NCBI GenBank assembly: GCA_028456385.1
Contig: JALNQF010000073.1
Span: 1 to 64,000, forward strand
Source: Ophiosphaerella korrae
Lineage: Eukaryota > Ascomycota > Dothideomycetes > Pleosporales > Phaeosphaeriaceae
Direction of reading: 5' to 3'
Length of the DNA: 64,000 bases
In this document: positions 11,042 to 21,929 of the stretch, in pieces
Position numbering within the stretch: the stretch's first letter is position 1
Layout of the letters: each line of letters opens with the position of its first letter
Made by a program: the position numbers and the translations under genes
The notes under the pieces: generated by a model
The model's input: the letters and a program-made list of their open reading frames with translations, nothing else
What the model was told of the DNA's origin: nothing
Database searches by the model: none

Positions 11042-11371
11042 ATGCTCAAGCCCGCCGCTGTTCAGGCAGCACCAGCATTCCTAGACCTCATTGCCACCAC
11101 CAAAAAGGCAACCAATCTGATACGCGAGGCTGGCAGACTAAGCAGACTCATCTGTGGCGAGAATTTCAACCCGCTGGCGCAATATGCAGCGTCATTAGAC
11201 TATCCCATCGTTCACGTGCAATCCTGGCCTTCATTCCTCACATACAACACCGAGTTGGCCGACTTTATCAATATCGCGGGGAAGGCAGTCGCATTCTCAG
11301 TGGGTACCTATGTGATCGCCTTCGCCCCCATCGTAAACGATAATGAAATCAATAAGTACGCAAAGAACTAG
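11042..11371 (+). CDS. Small hypothetical protein
   Basis: An ATG-started ORF of 109 aa (MLKPAAVQAAPAF) with alternating helical and hydrophobic segments (FINIAGKAVAFSVGTYVIAF). A possible donor (GTACGC, 11356) lies just before the stop, and a possible acceptor (GCTTGCAG, about 11451) is followed by a coding-like frame MDEELAYADVSPEAV to about 11610. The phases do not join cleanly, so the spliced model stays open. I recognise no family. Confidence 0.35.
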   Translation: MLKPAAVQAAPAFLDLIATTKKATNLIREAGRLSRLICGENFNPLAQYAASLDYPIVHVQSWPSFLTYNTELADFINIAGKAVAFSVGTYVIAFAPIVNDNEINKYAKN

Positions 11372-11649
11372 GACGATTAGGGCTACCTAAAGGGCGAATA
11401 GAAGAAAACGCAGAGCTAAAATCTTTAGACCTGGGGGAGTCTTGCTTGCAGAGTCATCGGGCGAGATGGACGAGGAGCTCGCGTACGCTGACGTCAGCCC
11501 GGAAGCTGTCAAGGCGTTCAAGTATGTTTTTAATTGGGCAGGACATTACAATCGCCCTGAAGTCTTTGTGCCTCTTTTCAAACATCACTACGCCCTTTGT
11601 AGCTTTCACCAATAACTTTCGCAGTGCGCTTGAGGTGGGCTCATAGACA

Positions 11650-12760
11650 TAGAGTTGTTGACGTTAATGTGCTAGTAATATTTTATACATCGTGGAAGTA
11701 TCGTAAGTGCGTGTTCAGGACACAATGCTCGTATACAAGATAATAATATAGGTAACTTGGTCATGTCGCTTGGGGTGTCACCTATCGTAAAGTTCGACAA
11801 CAGCCGCTTCGACGTAACTAAAGCCTCTGCCCAATTGGCGTTTCGAAAAGCAGCAGTACCTTGTGCCTTGCAGGACTTCCAGCCCATTAACGCCCATTAG
11901 TAGTGTCGAAACTTGCCCATCCTCCAGCACTCGCTCGTCTTGGTGAGAGGAGCAAGACGCTGGTCTTTCATCTTGATTCCAGAATCGGCTATGTCTATGG
12001 AACGCTCCCACGCATTTTTATGTGCAAAAAGCAATCTTGGTTAGATAACTCGAGTGTCATTGTTATCGATCCTGATCACGTGCTTAGCCTGGAATTCGGC
12101 TTCGGGAAATAGCACTTTGGACTCATGGGAACTCGAGTTCGCTTCCGAGATGTAAAGAGCACGGATATATAAGCGAGCAACAGTGCCTGCAACTTCGACT
12201 TTGAACTTGGTGTTCTTGTCCCCGTTGCCCAAATATTTCAAGCCGTCTCAGCAACATTGCATCGAGCAATCAGCTACAGATATCCGCCACCGAACGGAAC
12301 AGAGTCCAACAAGAGCACGACGCCATCTGCTTTGAGATGGAAGCAGCAGGAGTGATGGTAAATTTCCAAGAGAGACTTTAGTTAACTTTTAGTTCTCGAC
12401 ATTCTTCCTAAACCTAAATAACCTATTGATAGCTCTTTCCTATGCAGCATATTTAAGCTTATCCTTCTATCTGACAATAAGACTACGAAGACTCATGAGA
12501 CTATAAGACCTGTGATGTTCATCACGTGATGTCGGAGTGAGAGGCTCCGAGGCTGTCCCTGCTTGTGCGACCCCTTAGTCCAATGTTACTGGTTGCAACA
12601 GGGGCCTTCTAGAGTCGCCAAGCCTGCAGCACTAGGCAACCTCTATACTGTATAATACTCTACCCTTATTTTGTATTTTCTATTCGCCTACACCCGGACT
12701 CTCATGCCGAGGCTCAGACGATATAGCAAATATTTATTGAAACTAGTTGATCAGCTTGTG
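11650..12760. other. No supported gene
   Basis: Only short ORFs (under 80 codons) on both strands, none with a motif. Nothing repetitive or structured was noticed. Confidence 0.4.
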
Positions 12761-13108
12761 TTATATTGAAGCTCGGCTCGGTGGTGATAGGGCTGTGCTA
12801 CATACGTTCTCAGCAGACTCATTGCGTACAAGAAAGAGAAACTTATCTAATCCTCCACCTACTAGCTAAAGGAAGTTCATACTTGGAGTTCTTTCCTGTG
12901 ACCTCGCGCTTGCTTTTCGGCTCCATATCATCGTACCCAAAGCTTGCCGCTATCCCTATGACTGGTCAAAGTCCATCACAATCAGCGGTCACCATCTATC
13001 AGCATATTGCGCAGTTCATCTCTGGCCTTGTGCCTTTCAATTGGCCACCGACGTGCATCGCCTTAAGCAAACTGAAAGCTTTCTGCCACGCCGCTAGGCC
13101 CATTTTGC

Positions 13109-15652
13109 ATGGCAGACAGAGGTTCCACTACCTGCCAAGCCTCTCGCGGGCGTCAAACACCCTCGATCGTTCAGCGACTTGCATTGGAGTTGACGATTTT
13201 GCTGATCTCAACGACTTGTTCGGTATATTCACATATCCATTTGTCGACCATCGAGACGAGGGTTCGACAATTAGGGATCCATATCAACAAGGATGTCGTC
13301 AAAGTAATACTATGGTTTCTACAATGTTGGATCGTCCCGAAAGCTACCTTACAAGTACATGTCTGGCTCATGGGCTTCTCTTTTCCTGACCACCTTTTGG
13401 CGAAGCTCAGCTTTAGCATATTTGGCATAACGAGGTATATTACCGAGCACGTAAAAGATATTGCGCTTAGAGGCATTTTCTTTCCCCAAACACACCGAAC
13501 ATGCTACGTATACACAGAGCTCCCTCGTGATGGTCCCTCTATTCGCCTATTGGAGTATCGGAGAACCACCATTTTCCCGCTGTTCGAAAACAGTAATTTG
13601 GAATACAACATTCGTATTTTTCCATTAACCAGAGCGCCAGAATACACTGCTGTCTCCTATACGTGGGGAGATGCAGCTTGCAACAAGTGCATTACGCTCC
13701 AAGATGGGACAACTCAATACGTTCTAGCCATCACCACAAGCGCCATGGAGTGCTTGGTAGCTCTCAGAAACAAGCGGCGGTACATCTGGATAGACTCAAT
13801 TTGCATCAATCAATCGGACATGCACGAAAAGATGAAGCAAGTCGGAATCATGAGGGACATCTACAGCACGGCGGCTGAAGCAGTGGTGGTTTTGGGCGGC
13901 TCTGCTATGGCGACGATGAGGCCTTCACTGGACAATGCCATCTCAGAGATCCTTCGTTACAGCTTTGAACACCATTATTCGAAAGCCAGGTCATTATTGC
14001 GATATCATATTTTCAATGGCGGCAGGTTGCATGATAAGGACGTTGTGGAAAAGATCAATTTTCACGCGAGGATGGTCGCCGACATGCACTCTCCTCTAAG
14101 AACTGGAGCTCTGCGGTATCTATGCCATCCTTATTGGACACGAGTCTGGATCATTCAAGAAATCACTGTAGCGAAGCGCGTTTATGTTCACTCCGATCGG
14201 TCATTCCGAGACTTGGACAGCTGGTTTGAAGTAGCCGAGACCTTCCGCAAGATAGAAGATAGCGTGGCCAGCCCAAACGCAACTTTCTCGTATGGAAAGA
14301 AACTATTTCACGACTCCTTATCGAAGATGGAAAGAACGTCGAGTTTCCCAGAACAGATCACCGAAGAGGATTTGTTGGAAGAGTACAATCGAGGAGCAGA
14401 GCACTTGCTCTCGATTCGACGCGTGCGACAGCGTTATCATGAATCACAGATACCGATCGATTTTCAGGACGCTATGCTTTTTTCGATGAACTCTCTCGCT
14501 ACAGATGCTAGAGATAAAGTCTTCGGTGTGTTAGGAATTCTTTCAACAGACGACGTTGTCGCCGGCAATGATACGGAAATGGATATTTGGCAACGAATAT
14601 ATATTGAAGAACAGTCGTGCATAAATGCTGAAATAGTCCCAGACTACAGCTTGCCTATCAACGAGGTTTTTGTTAAGGCTTCCACTGCCCTCGCAATATC
14701 CGGGGCTGGAAAACTTATTCTTCTCCTTGGAGGCATCGGATGGGCGCGTTGCCAGCCGAATCTCCCTTCCTGGGCAATTGACTGGACTTGTTTGCCTCCA
14801 CTTTATCCGAGGGGTGACGCCTCAATAATGGGAACAAATCGCTATCAAGCCCACTGGGCCACAAAGGGAGGACCGGCTGCTCGGCTACAGTTGCGGCCCC
14901 TTAACCGGGGCACAATTTTAGGAACATTCAATTTCATCGACCAGATCAAGTTCATAGGCGAAACAATCGAGCCGAATGGCCACACCTGGTTCCCTGAAGT
15001 ATGGAATGCAATTTGCAGGTGTATTGGTGAAAGTTATTTGTGGTCCACCAAGCCATGCCCTCGGGAGGAAGCTGTGTGGAGAACACTTCTCGCGCAGAGG
15101 GGGACATCAAACCCGAGGAATGACTGCTGCGACTCGGAGTGCCATGTTGAAGAAACCGTAATTTCTAAGTACAGTGATCAATGCGACGAATTAACGGCTC
15201 TATGGTCCCAGGAGAAGACGCATACATGCCGGAAAGATGTGGACATAGCATTCCTGGCGTGGTCTCCGGTTCACACAGTCAGCTTCAACGAAGAAGAGAC
15301 AGCAGCCCTCTCTGACCGGTTCAGTAGAGTTCTATCTCATACAAGGGCTATTGGTTGCCGTTTTGCCGTTACAGAGAAGGGGTACATTGGAACGGTTCCA
15401 CCAAAATCATCAGTCGGGGATAAAATATCCATTCACCCTATATGTCCCGTTCCAATTGTACTACGAAAGGTTCCTTATAAGTATGGCAACCTCAGTTCTT
15501 TCAAGAAGAAGTACTCATCTCATCAACTAGTTGGGTCCTGCTATGTACTTGGTCTTATGAATGGAGAGCCAGCCTGTGGGGGCACGGCCAATATGAAGTA
15601 CTCTTGGGGGAACGATCATCCATTTATTGACCGAAAGGTCGCGTTGATTTAA
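13109..15652 (+). CDS. Heterokaryon incompatibility (HET) domain protein
   Basis: An uninterrupted frame of 847 aa. The HET domain (PF06985 type) lies at about residues 178-350 with its three landmarks: YTAVSYTWGDA (about 178), YIWIDSICINQSD and YWTRVWIIQEI (about 340). The C-terminus has the usual LVGSCYVLGLMNGE block. HET domains trigger cell death when incompatible hyphae fuse. The 160 residues before the domain are unusually long and contain a hydrophobic helical stretch (VVKVILWFLQCWIV). A second frame with a Met at 12958 overlaps this region, so the true start or a 5' intron is uncertain. No lesion is visible in the domain. Confidence 0.85.
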   Translation: MADRGSTTCQASRGRQTPSIVQRLALELTILLISTTCSVYSHIHLSTIETRVRQLGIHINKDVVKVILWFLQCWIVPKATLQVHVWLMGFSFPDHLLAKLSFSIFGITRYITEHVKDIALRGIFFPQTHRTCYVYTELPRDGPSIRLLEYRRTTIFPLFENSNLEYNIRIFPLTRAPEYTAVSYTWGDAACNKCITLQDGTTQYVLAITTSAMECLVALRNKRRYIWIDSICINQSDMHEKMKQVGIMRDIYSTAAEAVVVLGGSAMATMRPSLDNAISEILRYSFEHHYSKARSLLRYHIFNGGRLHDKDVVEKINFHARMVADMHSPLRTGALRYLCHPYWTRVWIIQEITVAKRVYVHSDRSFRDLDSWFEVAETFRKIEDSVASPNATFSYGKKLFHDSLSKMERTSSFPEQITEEDLLEEYNRGAEHLLSIRRVRQRYHESQIPIDFQDAMLFSMNSLATDARDKVFGVLGILSTDDVVAGNDTEMDIWQRIYIEEQSCINAEIVPDYSLPINEVFVKASTALAISGAGKLILLLGGIGWARCQPNLPSWAIDWTCLPPLYPRGDASIMGTNRYQAHWATKGGPAARLQLRPLNRGTILGTFNFIDQIKFIGETIEPNGHTWFPEVWNAICRCIGESYLWSTKPCPREEAVWRTLLAQRGTSNPRNDCCDSECHVEETVISKYSDQCDELTALWSQEKTHTCRKDVDIAFLAWSPVHTVSFNEEETAALSDRFSRVLSHTRAIGCRFAVTEKGYIGTVPPKSSVGDKISIHPICPVPIVLRKVPYKYGNLSSFKKKYSSHQLVGSCYVLGLMNGEPACGGTANMKYSWGNDHPFIDRKVALI

Positions 15653-16975
15653 CCCTTTTGTACGCTGGGGTCGGTCTAGTTACGTTCTCTATACTCGATA
15701 ATGCCTAGAGATACATAGCCAAATGTACCCAGCCGTCCCTCCAATTCTTTTTGGTTTGATTGGTTCGCATAGGCTGTCTGATCTGTACTAACCCTGTCGC
15801 CCTCGCCTCATCAAAATATGCTCATCCTTCAGCATTCCCTTCCTCTGCACACCTACTGTATACCATTTATTAATTTACCTATAACGCACCTCAGCATTGT
15901 TAGTAACCCGCTACGCTTGCGGGCGGACGAATATTGTGTTCTCGCGTAAGAGTAGATCGAGTTCTTACAAATTAAAAGAATGTTACCAGCAGTAGCAGCG
16001 CAACATGTGATTACAATAGAGCTTGTCAATAGCAGGCTTGCCTAGGCTTAAATTGCACGAGCAGAAACGCGACTCGCGATATCGTATATTCACTGAAGTG
16101 GCCAGGTAAAACGGAACAAGTCGATGTAGTCAGGGCAGCTGTCTAGCTACTTAATTAGTTTGAATCACAAACTAGTTGACGGAAAAGTGCCACTTGGTGC
16201 TATTGCGCGACGATGTCATAGCCTGCGTAGGTACTAAACGGTGCGAGCAAGTTACGCACACGTCGCATCTTCAGAAGGCGAAAGCAGCTGTCTTTTCGCG
16301 ATACCCAAAATGCGAGTTGCAGTAAGCATATAGGGAAATAGTTGGAGGAAAATCAGTACTAGTCGGTCAGACAATTTATTAGCCGCTAATCGGGCTCATT
16401 TTAATATCATCTCATTTTGGCCTCATCTCTAGGGACACCTCACTATTACTGCCATGCACATCTAGCTAGAAGCATGCAGTAGTGATAATATGCCGAGACG
16501 TAAGTTAGTTCCAGCCAGAGCATTGCGTTGTGTTCATTGTTGATGTATCTGGAATACAAGTCGGCGGCTTCTTTCCACTTCCTAAGATATTCAAACTTCG
16601 TGATAGAATTTGGCCTATAACCCATCAACTCATACAATCTAAATGCTAGGAAGTTAAAGCCAAGTCTGTAATATACAAAACTGTATGCGATAAGCCTAGA
16701 CCTGCAGAAGTGAACATGGGCAACTTACGCTATATAATGTATTGGATCACGAATGCAATTGGTTGCTCAAGTACATTTACAAGAACCTAACAATGTAGTG
16801 AAGATCCTTGTACGCTCTGCCTCGAGCCAAAATCGATGCTGAGTGTTTTTATGTCTGCAAGCCACTTCACAATCGCGAATGGCTCTACAGTGAACACTAG
16901 GTTTGCTTCTGTAGAAGTGCTTCAGAGCACTAACTAGATGAAGAACTTAGTGAGCATGGACGAGGAAGGGGATAG
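15653..16975. other. No supported gene
   Basis: Intergenic. A 63-codon minus-strand ORF at 16446-16637 has no recognisable motif. No structured repeat was noticed. Confidence 0.4.
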
Positions 16976-16978
16976 AAC

Positions 16979-16988
16979 GTATATAAAG
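16979..16988 (+). promoter_or_regulatory. TATA-box-like element upstream of the 17346 ORF
   Basis: The sequence GTATATAAAG lies about 360 bp upstream of the ATG at 17346, with a pyrimidine-rich region between. It is a plausible core promoter, assuming a long 5' UTR. Inference from sequence only. Confidence 0.3.
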
Positions 16989-17345
16989 ACTTGCAATCAG
17001 TCTCTAAATATTCCTTTCTATCCGGTCAATTCGCTTCTACGAATCCACAAGGCAAAGCCCTCTCGACACGCTTCTTTCACATTACAATCTTTCCTTCCTC
17101 ATCTCGATAAAGGCAGCCTGCCGTTTAACAACTTCGTCATACCCGTCGATTTCTGACTTCCTTCAACAGTGGCAGAGCATTCGCTGTCGATCGCCTCCTC
17201 CTCGAGCAAGTATTATTGACATACTAAAGTAGACTGACGCTCAAATTTGTCCTTACGCATCGCAACATAAGCTACCAGGTAAGACTAGCCATCTGCTTCC
17301 TCCGAAAGATATGCTCACTATGATAAAAAGCCCCGTTCATCCATT

Positions 17346-17786
17346 ATGTCTGACGCCAACACCAACGCAACAGGCTCGCGAGACGCCAACCTTTTGACAA
17401 GCTCGCCCATCATTTCTAGTACTCAGCCGAGCTACTCTACATCGAGCATCACTATTCATGCCGTCCACGGGAGACTTGGGGATGGCAACGGCGAAGCCCA
17501 GAACACAACTCTAGCCGATCCTATGACCGACAACATCAACGGACAAGCCGAACATGGCAAAAACAAAGCCCGAAACTCTTCTCAGGGTGGTGCACCACAA
17601 CGCCGTAGGGTACCTATTACACTTGCGATATGTACATCGCCTGAAACAGCTACCACGGGTAGACAGGAGTCAGGTCTTGATGGCCTTGCGACCGGCAACG
17701 ACATGCTCCAAAACACTCCTTCCGAACCTACCCAAAATTTCGATGATCCGGCTTTGTTTGGTGTTCTTCGAACGAACAGCCACTAG
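17346..17786 (+). CDS. Hypothetical hydrophilic protein
   Basis: An ATG-started ORF of 146 aa, rich in Ser, Thr, Asn and Gly, with no hydrophobic segment and a small basic patch (APQRRRVPIT). It looks disordered. No family recognised. It could equally be the first exon of a longer gene, since its end (ALFGVLRTNSH) is abrupt. Confidence 0.4.
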   Translation: MSDANTNATGSRDANLLTSSPIISSTQPSYSTSSITIHAVHGRLGDGNGEAQNTTLADPMTDNINGQAEHGKNKARNSSQGGAPQRRRVPITLAICTSPETATTGRQESGLDGLATGNDMLQNTPSEPTQNFDDPALFGVLRTNSH

Positions 17787-17789
17787 ACC

Positions 17790-18826
17790 ATACCACCTTG
17801 TCCCCCACAGGCGGATAATTCATGTCCTTTGGCGTTTTATCTGTAGCTAACTTTAGTCACTTTAGTAAACCTATAAGTGAACTATCGTGCCCTATAGAAC
17901 GCTCGACATCCCCTAGGACAGCGGCCGCGCTTTCCAGCCATCCTCTAGCAGGAGTAAACAATAACAGTGTCCTAAACAGAGGCATTGTCTTGCGTGATTT
18001 TTCGCGTGATCTAGAAGAATAGCGTAGTAACGTACATCCCTTCGTAACAGAACAACCGGCGTAACGGAACAACATTCTCTAAAGAAAATCATCTTGCAAC
18101 GGCCCGCACGTATGTCTATATTTTAGAGCCATGGTCCTCTTCGCCTGCTTCTGGCGTATGCATTCCTCAGGTCTAGCTAGAAAAATATGCTCTCTCACGG
18201 TCACTACTAGCCAATCTCTTCGTGGACACATTTAATGCTTCAGCTTTCCACCCTAGCCTAAGCAATTATCTCAGCCTACGAACTTGATCCGGAGCTACAA
18301 CATAAAGCTTTAGGTGACGACGCTTTAGGCGCTTGCGTTAGAAGTCTATCTGATTAGCCATTGTCGATTGAAAAAGTTTCTCCATTTAGAAGCGGTGATC
18401 GTGATCCAGACGTGAGGATTTAGCGCGATAAATGAAGCTTTGTCATCTGTATTAAATGCTCACGTGATGCAGATGTCCGTTCGTCATGTGATCCTTTGTT
18501 CTAGCACCTTCCTTCAACCTTTGTCCTAATGTCCCTCCTTTGGTGCCACACAGGCCTTGCAGCATGGCTCAGATAGATATAGAAGGCAGACTGTGACCTG
18601 ATCACGGGCTGCGCGGGGCGGGGTAGCAGCGCGGGGCGTGGTCGCACGGCGGAGAGCGCTGGGGGCTGAGCTGAGCCCGGTCATCGCCCAGTCAGCGCCA
18701 CGGCGTGCAATGCCTCGACAGGCTACCATCACAGGCAATCACGGCTATCTTGATAAGCTCCACACAACCTCTTTCCCGACCTGTCTGCGTTTTCTGCTAT
18801 CCCGTTTAAGCATCAATATAGCAGCC
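17790..18826. other. Upstream region of the HET-NB-ARC-TPR gene
   Basis: No gene is supported here. A GC-rich GCGGGGC-type tract lies at about 18608-18640. The open frame of the downstream gene extends to 18638, but only from a GTG, so this part is more likely 5' UTR. Confidence 0.4.
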
Positions 18827-19873
18827 ATGCGGCTTCTCCACATCAACCAGGCTGGGGGACTCGTTCTGACAGACTTCCGCGGCAAACCCATCCCGCCATA
18901 TGCTATCCTTTCACACAGATGGGGACATCCCGATTTCGAGGTTCGCTTCCAAGACCTAGGAAGCAACACCTATAAAGAGAAAGACGGCTATCGAAAGATT
19001 GAGTTCTGTGCCAAACAGGCGGCCCGGGATCGGCTCCAGTACTTTTGGATCGACACATGTTGCATCGACAAATGGAACCGTCGTGAGCTCTCGAGCTCGG
19101 TCAACTCGATGTTTCGTTGGTACAAATATGCAGCAAGATGCTACGTATTCCTATCGGACGTTTCTGTATCTCCAACCCATCAACAAATCGACTGGGAAGC
19201 TTCCTTCAAGGCAAGCAAATGGTTTCGTCGAGGCTGGACACTTCAAGAACTTATCGCGCCATTATCAGTCGAATTCTTCTCTTGTGAAGGACGGCGGCTC
19301 GGTGATAAAACGTCTCTTGAGCAGCTAGTGCATAAGATCACCCGCATACCACTCGCAGCATTGCGGAATTGTCCCTTAGACCAGTTTACTATAGCTGAGA
19401 GACTGCAATGGGCCGAAAATCGCGAAACTACTGAAGAAGAGGACAATGTATACTGCCTTCTTGGACTTCTTAATGTCTCCATGCCTGTCTCTTATGGCGA
19501 GGGAAGGGAGAAAGCATTAAGAAGACTCCAGATGATCGAGGAAGAAGCAGCTAGTAGTGCACCATCCATCATTCCCTTCTCGCAGAACGATCAATTTGTG
19601 GGTCGGGAGTCACAGCTCGCCGAATTAGAAGCAAAGCTCTTCAGCGACAAACAAACTACCAAGTTAGCGATTGTTGGACCTGGAGGAACAGGCAAATCAC
19701 AGCTGGCACTTGAGCTCGCACACAGGACAAGGCAACAGAACAAGGACTGCTCGGTCTTCTGGATTGATGCAAGCGACATAGACAGTCTCTATCAGTCGTA
19801 TGCAAGTATTGCCCAAAAGCTCGGCATTCCTCGCTGGGACGATAAGAAGGCAGACGTCAAGCAGCTAGTAAAG

Positions 19874-19878
19874 CTTTA
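19874..19878 (+). repeat. Target site duplication CTTTA, left copy
   Basis: CTTTA directly precedes the TG of the 5' LTR and recurs right after the CA of the 3' LTR at 25205-25209. Five bp is the usual Copia target duplication. Confidence 0.95.
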
Positions 19879-20011
19879 TGTAACGGTTTGGGCTTGCCCA
19901 ATGTAGTTAGCTGATACGAGGTCAGACTGCTTATAAGCTGCTCCGACCTGATCCCTCCTCAATCAACACAGTCTTCACACGATCCATTGTTCCCTTCGAT
20001 TGACCCTTACA
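19879..20011 (+). repeat. 5' LTR of the Copia element
   Basis: 133 bp, starting TGTAACGGTTTGGGC and ending CCCTTACA. It differs from the 3' LTR at six positions. At each the 5' LTR has C or G and the 3' LTR has T or A, so this copy looks like the unmutated one. Confidence 0.95.
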
Positions 20012-20025
20012 GTTATGAGCCCGGC
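20012..20025 (+). promoter_or_regulatory. Primer-binding site resembling the anticodon arm of initiator tRNA-Met
   Basis: The sequence GTTATGAGCCCGGC follows the 5' LTR immediately. Its complement, GCCGGGCTCATAAC, reads as the 5' half of the anticodon arm of a eukaryotic initiator tRNA-Met (CAT anticodon), not a tRNA 3' end. Drosophila copia and yeast Ty5 are known to prime from a half-tRNA of this kind. The match to the host tRNA could not be checked. Confidence 0.6.
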
Positions 20026-20105
20026 TTGCCTATAATCTGTCGACTGCTGTTCACTCAAGCCATAACCATCCCTCCTAACGCCTTGTCGTAGTCAACACGA
20101 CCACT

Positions 20106-20400
20106 ATGAGCGACCACCTAATCACGAAGACGACAGTGATACTGTTGCAGCTATCAGACTAGAACAAGTAGATCTTCCTGCGCAAGGACAGCGCCTCAAA
20201 ATACGACCTATAGAAATACGTTGACCCTTCAAAGACTGTAGAAGAGATCCTGAAGATAGAGAGCGAGGCTCCTGTTAAGAAGGCTGCGGATACATTTAAG
20301 AAGGCAGAACGTATTCCTAACACGATCTACAACATCGAGGACCTGACGGACAGCAAGTACTGCAAGTACTAGGGATAGAGGACCACATACGTTACTAAGG
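20106..20400 (+). pseudogene. Copia gag remnant
   Basis: From the ATG at 20106 (MSDHLITKTT) the frame reads LLQLSD-stop-NK-stop-IFLRKDSASKYDL-stop-KYVDP, the usual Copia gag start (SNWxxW...DLWxYVDP) with Trp codons turned into TAG. It is followed by KAERIPNTIYNIEDL. This is the least mutated part of the element. Confidence 0.75.
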
Positions 20401-21929
20401 AAGCCGCGTACAATAAGAAAGTCGCTGCGCTAAAGTATTTCAACACAGAGATTGCGCAGATAATTGTAGAACACTAGATCTACTTTATTATAAAGCTTAA
20501 TACGCCTTACAAGAGGCTACGCAAACTTAAGGTAGAGCTATCGCTATTAACAAGAGAGCAAGAATTAATTCTTCTATACTAGTACAACGATATTTAAAGG
20601 TACCTAAAGAGAGCTAATATTAGCAACTAGCTAGATAGGTACGAGGCTCTAATTAAACTAATAGAGGAAGCTAAGCTTCTAGACGTATCTAGGTTAAGAG
20701 TATAAATAGAGTTTTTAGCCTATATATAGAGCGCAAATAAATTATAGGCAATTAACTAAAGCGTTAAGATTAATAATTAGGAGATAGCTAGTAAAGAATG
20801 TACCCTAATTTAGGACCTAATCTAGTAGTATCGTCGCTAGTAGCGCAAGATAAAACCTACGTTAGTATTACTAAGCTCCTTTATAATACTAGGGTAAGAT
20901 AATAATAAAGATATAAAACCTTCTTCTTAAAAGAGCCTAAGTATAGACTAAAGGATAAAATGCCTCTATAGAGAGATCTACTATTTTAACGCCTACCTAT
21001 ACGTTAATCTAAAGATAAGACTATCTAACTAGAAGGAAGATACTAAGGTTAAGAAGAAGTTTAATATTCTACGTAGCTAAGGGCTAGACAATCTTATAAG
21101 CAAAGTACTAAGGGTAGTAGAAGTAAAGTATAAGGATAGTGCTAGACCTCTTACGTTTAATAATAGATTAGTAGGTCCTAGTAGAATAGGCCTAGTAAAG
21201 ACTAGAGTATTACTAATACAAGAAGCTCTATATAATATTAACGTAGGCAATTACTTATAAGTAGTAGTAGCTAGGTAGATAACGCTAACGCTATTACTCT
21301 ATTAGATTCTAGATAGAAGATCTAACGCGCACGTTATAAACTATTGCAATAAGTCCTAGTATAAAGTAGCTAATATATAGGTATTAGATATTATCTTTAT
21401 AAGAGATTAGAGGATTTAGATTAAAGAGTAGGGAAGCGCTAAGATACTAGTTAATACGCCTTTAGGTATACGTCTAATTAAGCTATTATAGATTGCGCTT
21501 ATCCTAAGCTTCTTTATATTACTAGTATTACTATTACGCTATAGAGAGGTTAGTATTAAGTTTAACTTAGGCTGTAACTACCTTTACTAGAAGAAGACTA
21601 AAGAGGAGATCTATTAACTTTAGTATACTAATAGCTACTAGATTATAGACGCTAAAGGAAATAACTACCTTATACTAGAAAACTCTTACTTTATAGCTAA
21701 CGCTATAAATACTAAGAGAAAATAAAGGAAGTAAATAGTTAAACTATTATACGTAGAGTAAACGCTACTTAAATTAATAAAGGTAGAAGCCTATATAATT
21801 TAGGGGTATTTTAGCGTTAAAGCTATTAATAAGCTTAAGTAAGCTATTAATAGAATTTAGATTATAGAGGGTATACTAGCTCCTAATTAGAGAGAATATA
21901 AGCCCTATATTAAGTCTAAAATATATAAG

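Noticed and set aside
18638..18826. 63-residue N-terminal extension of the HET-NB-ARC-TPR protein
   Set aside because: It begins with GTG; the first ATG at 18827 gives the usual HET N-terminus.
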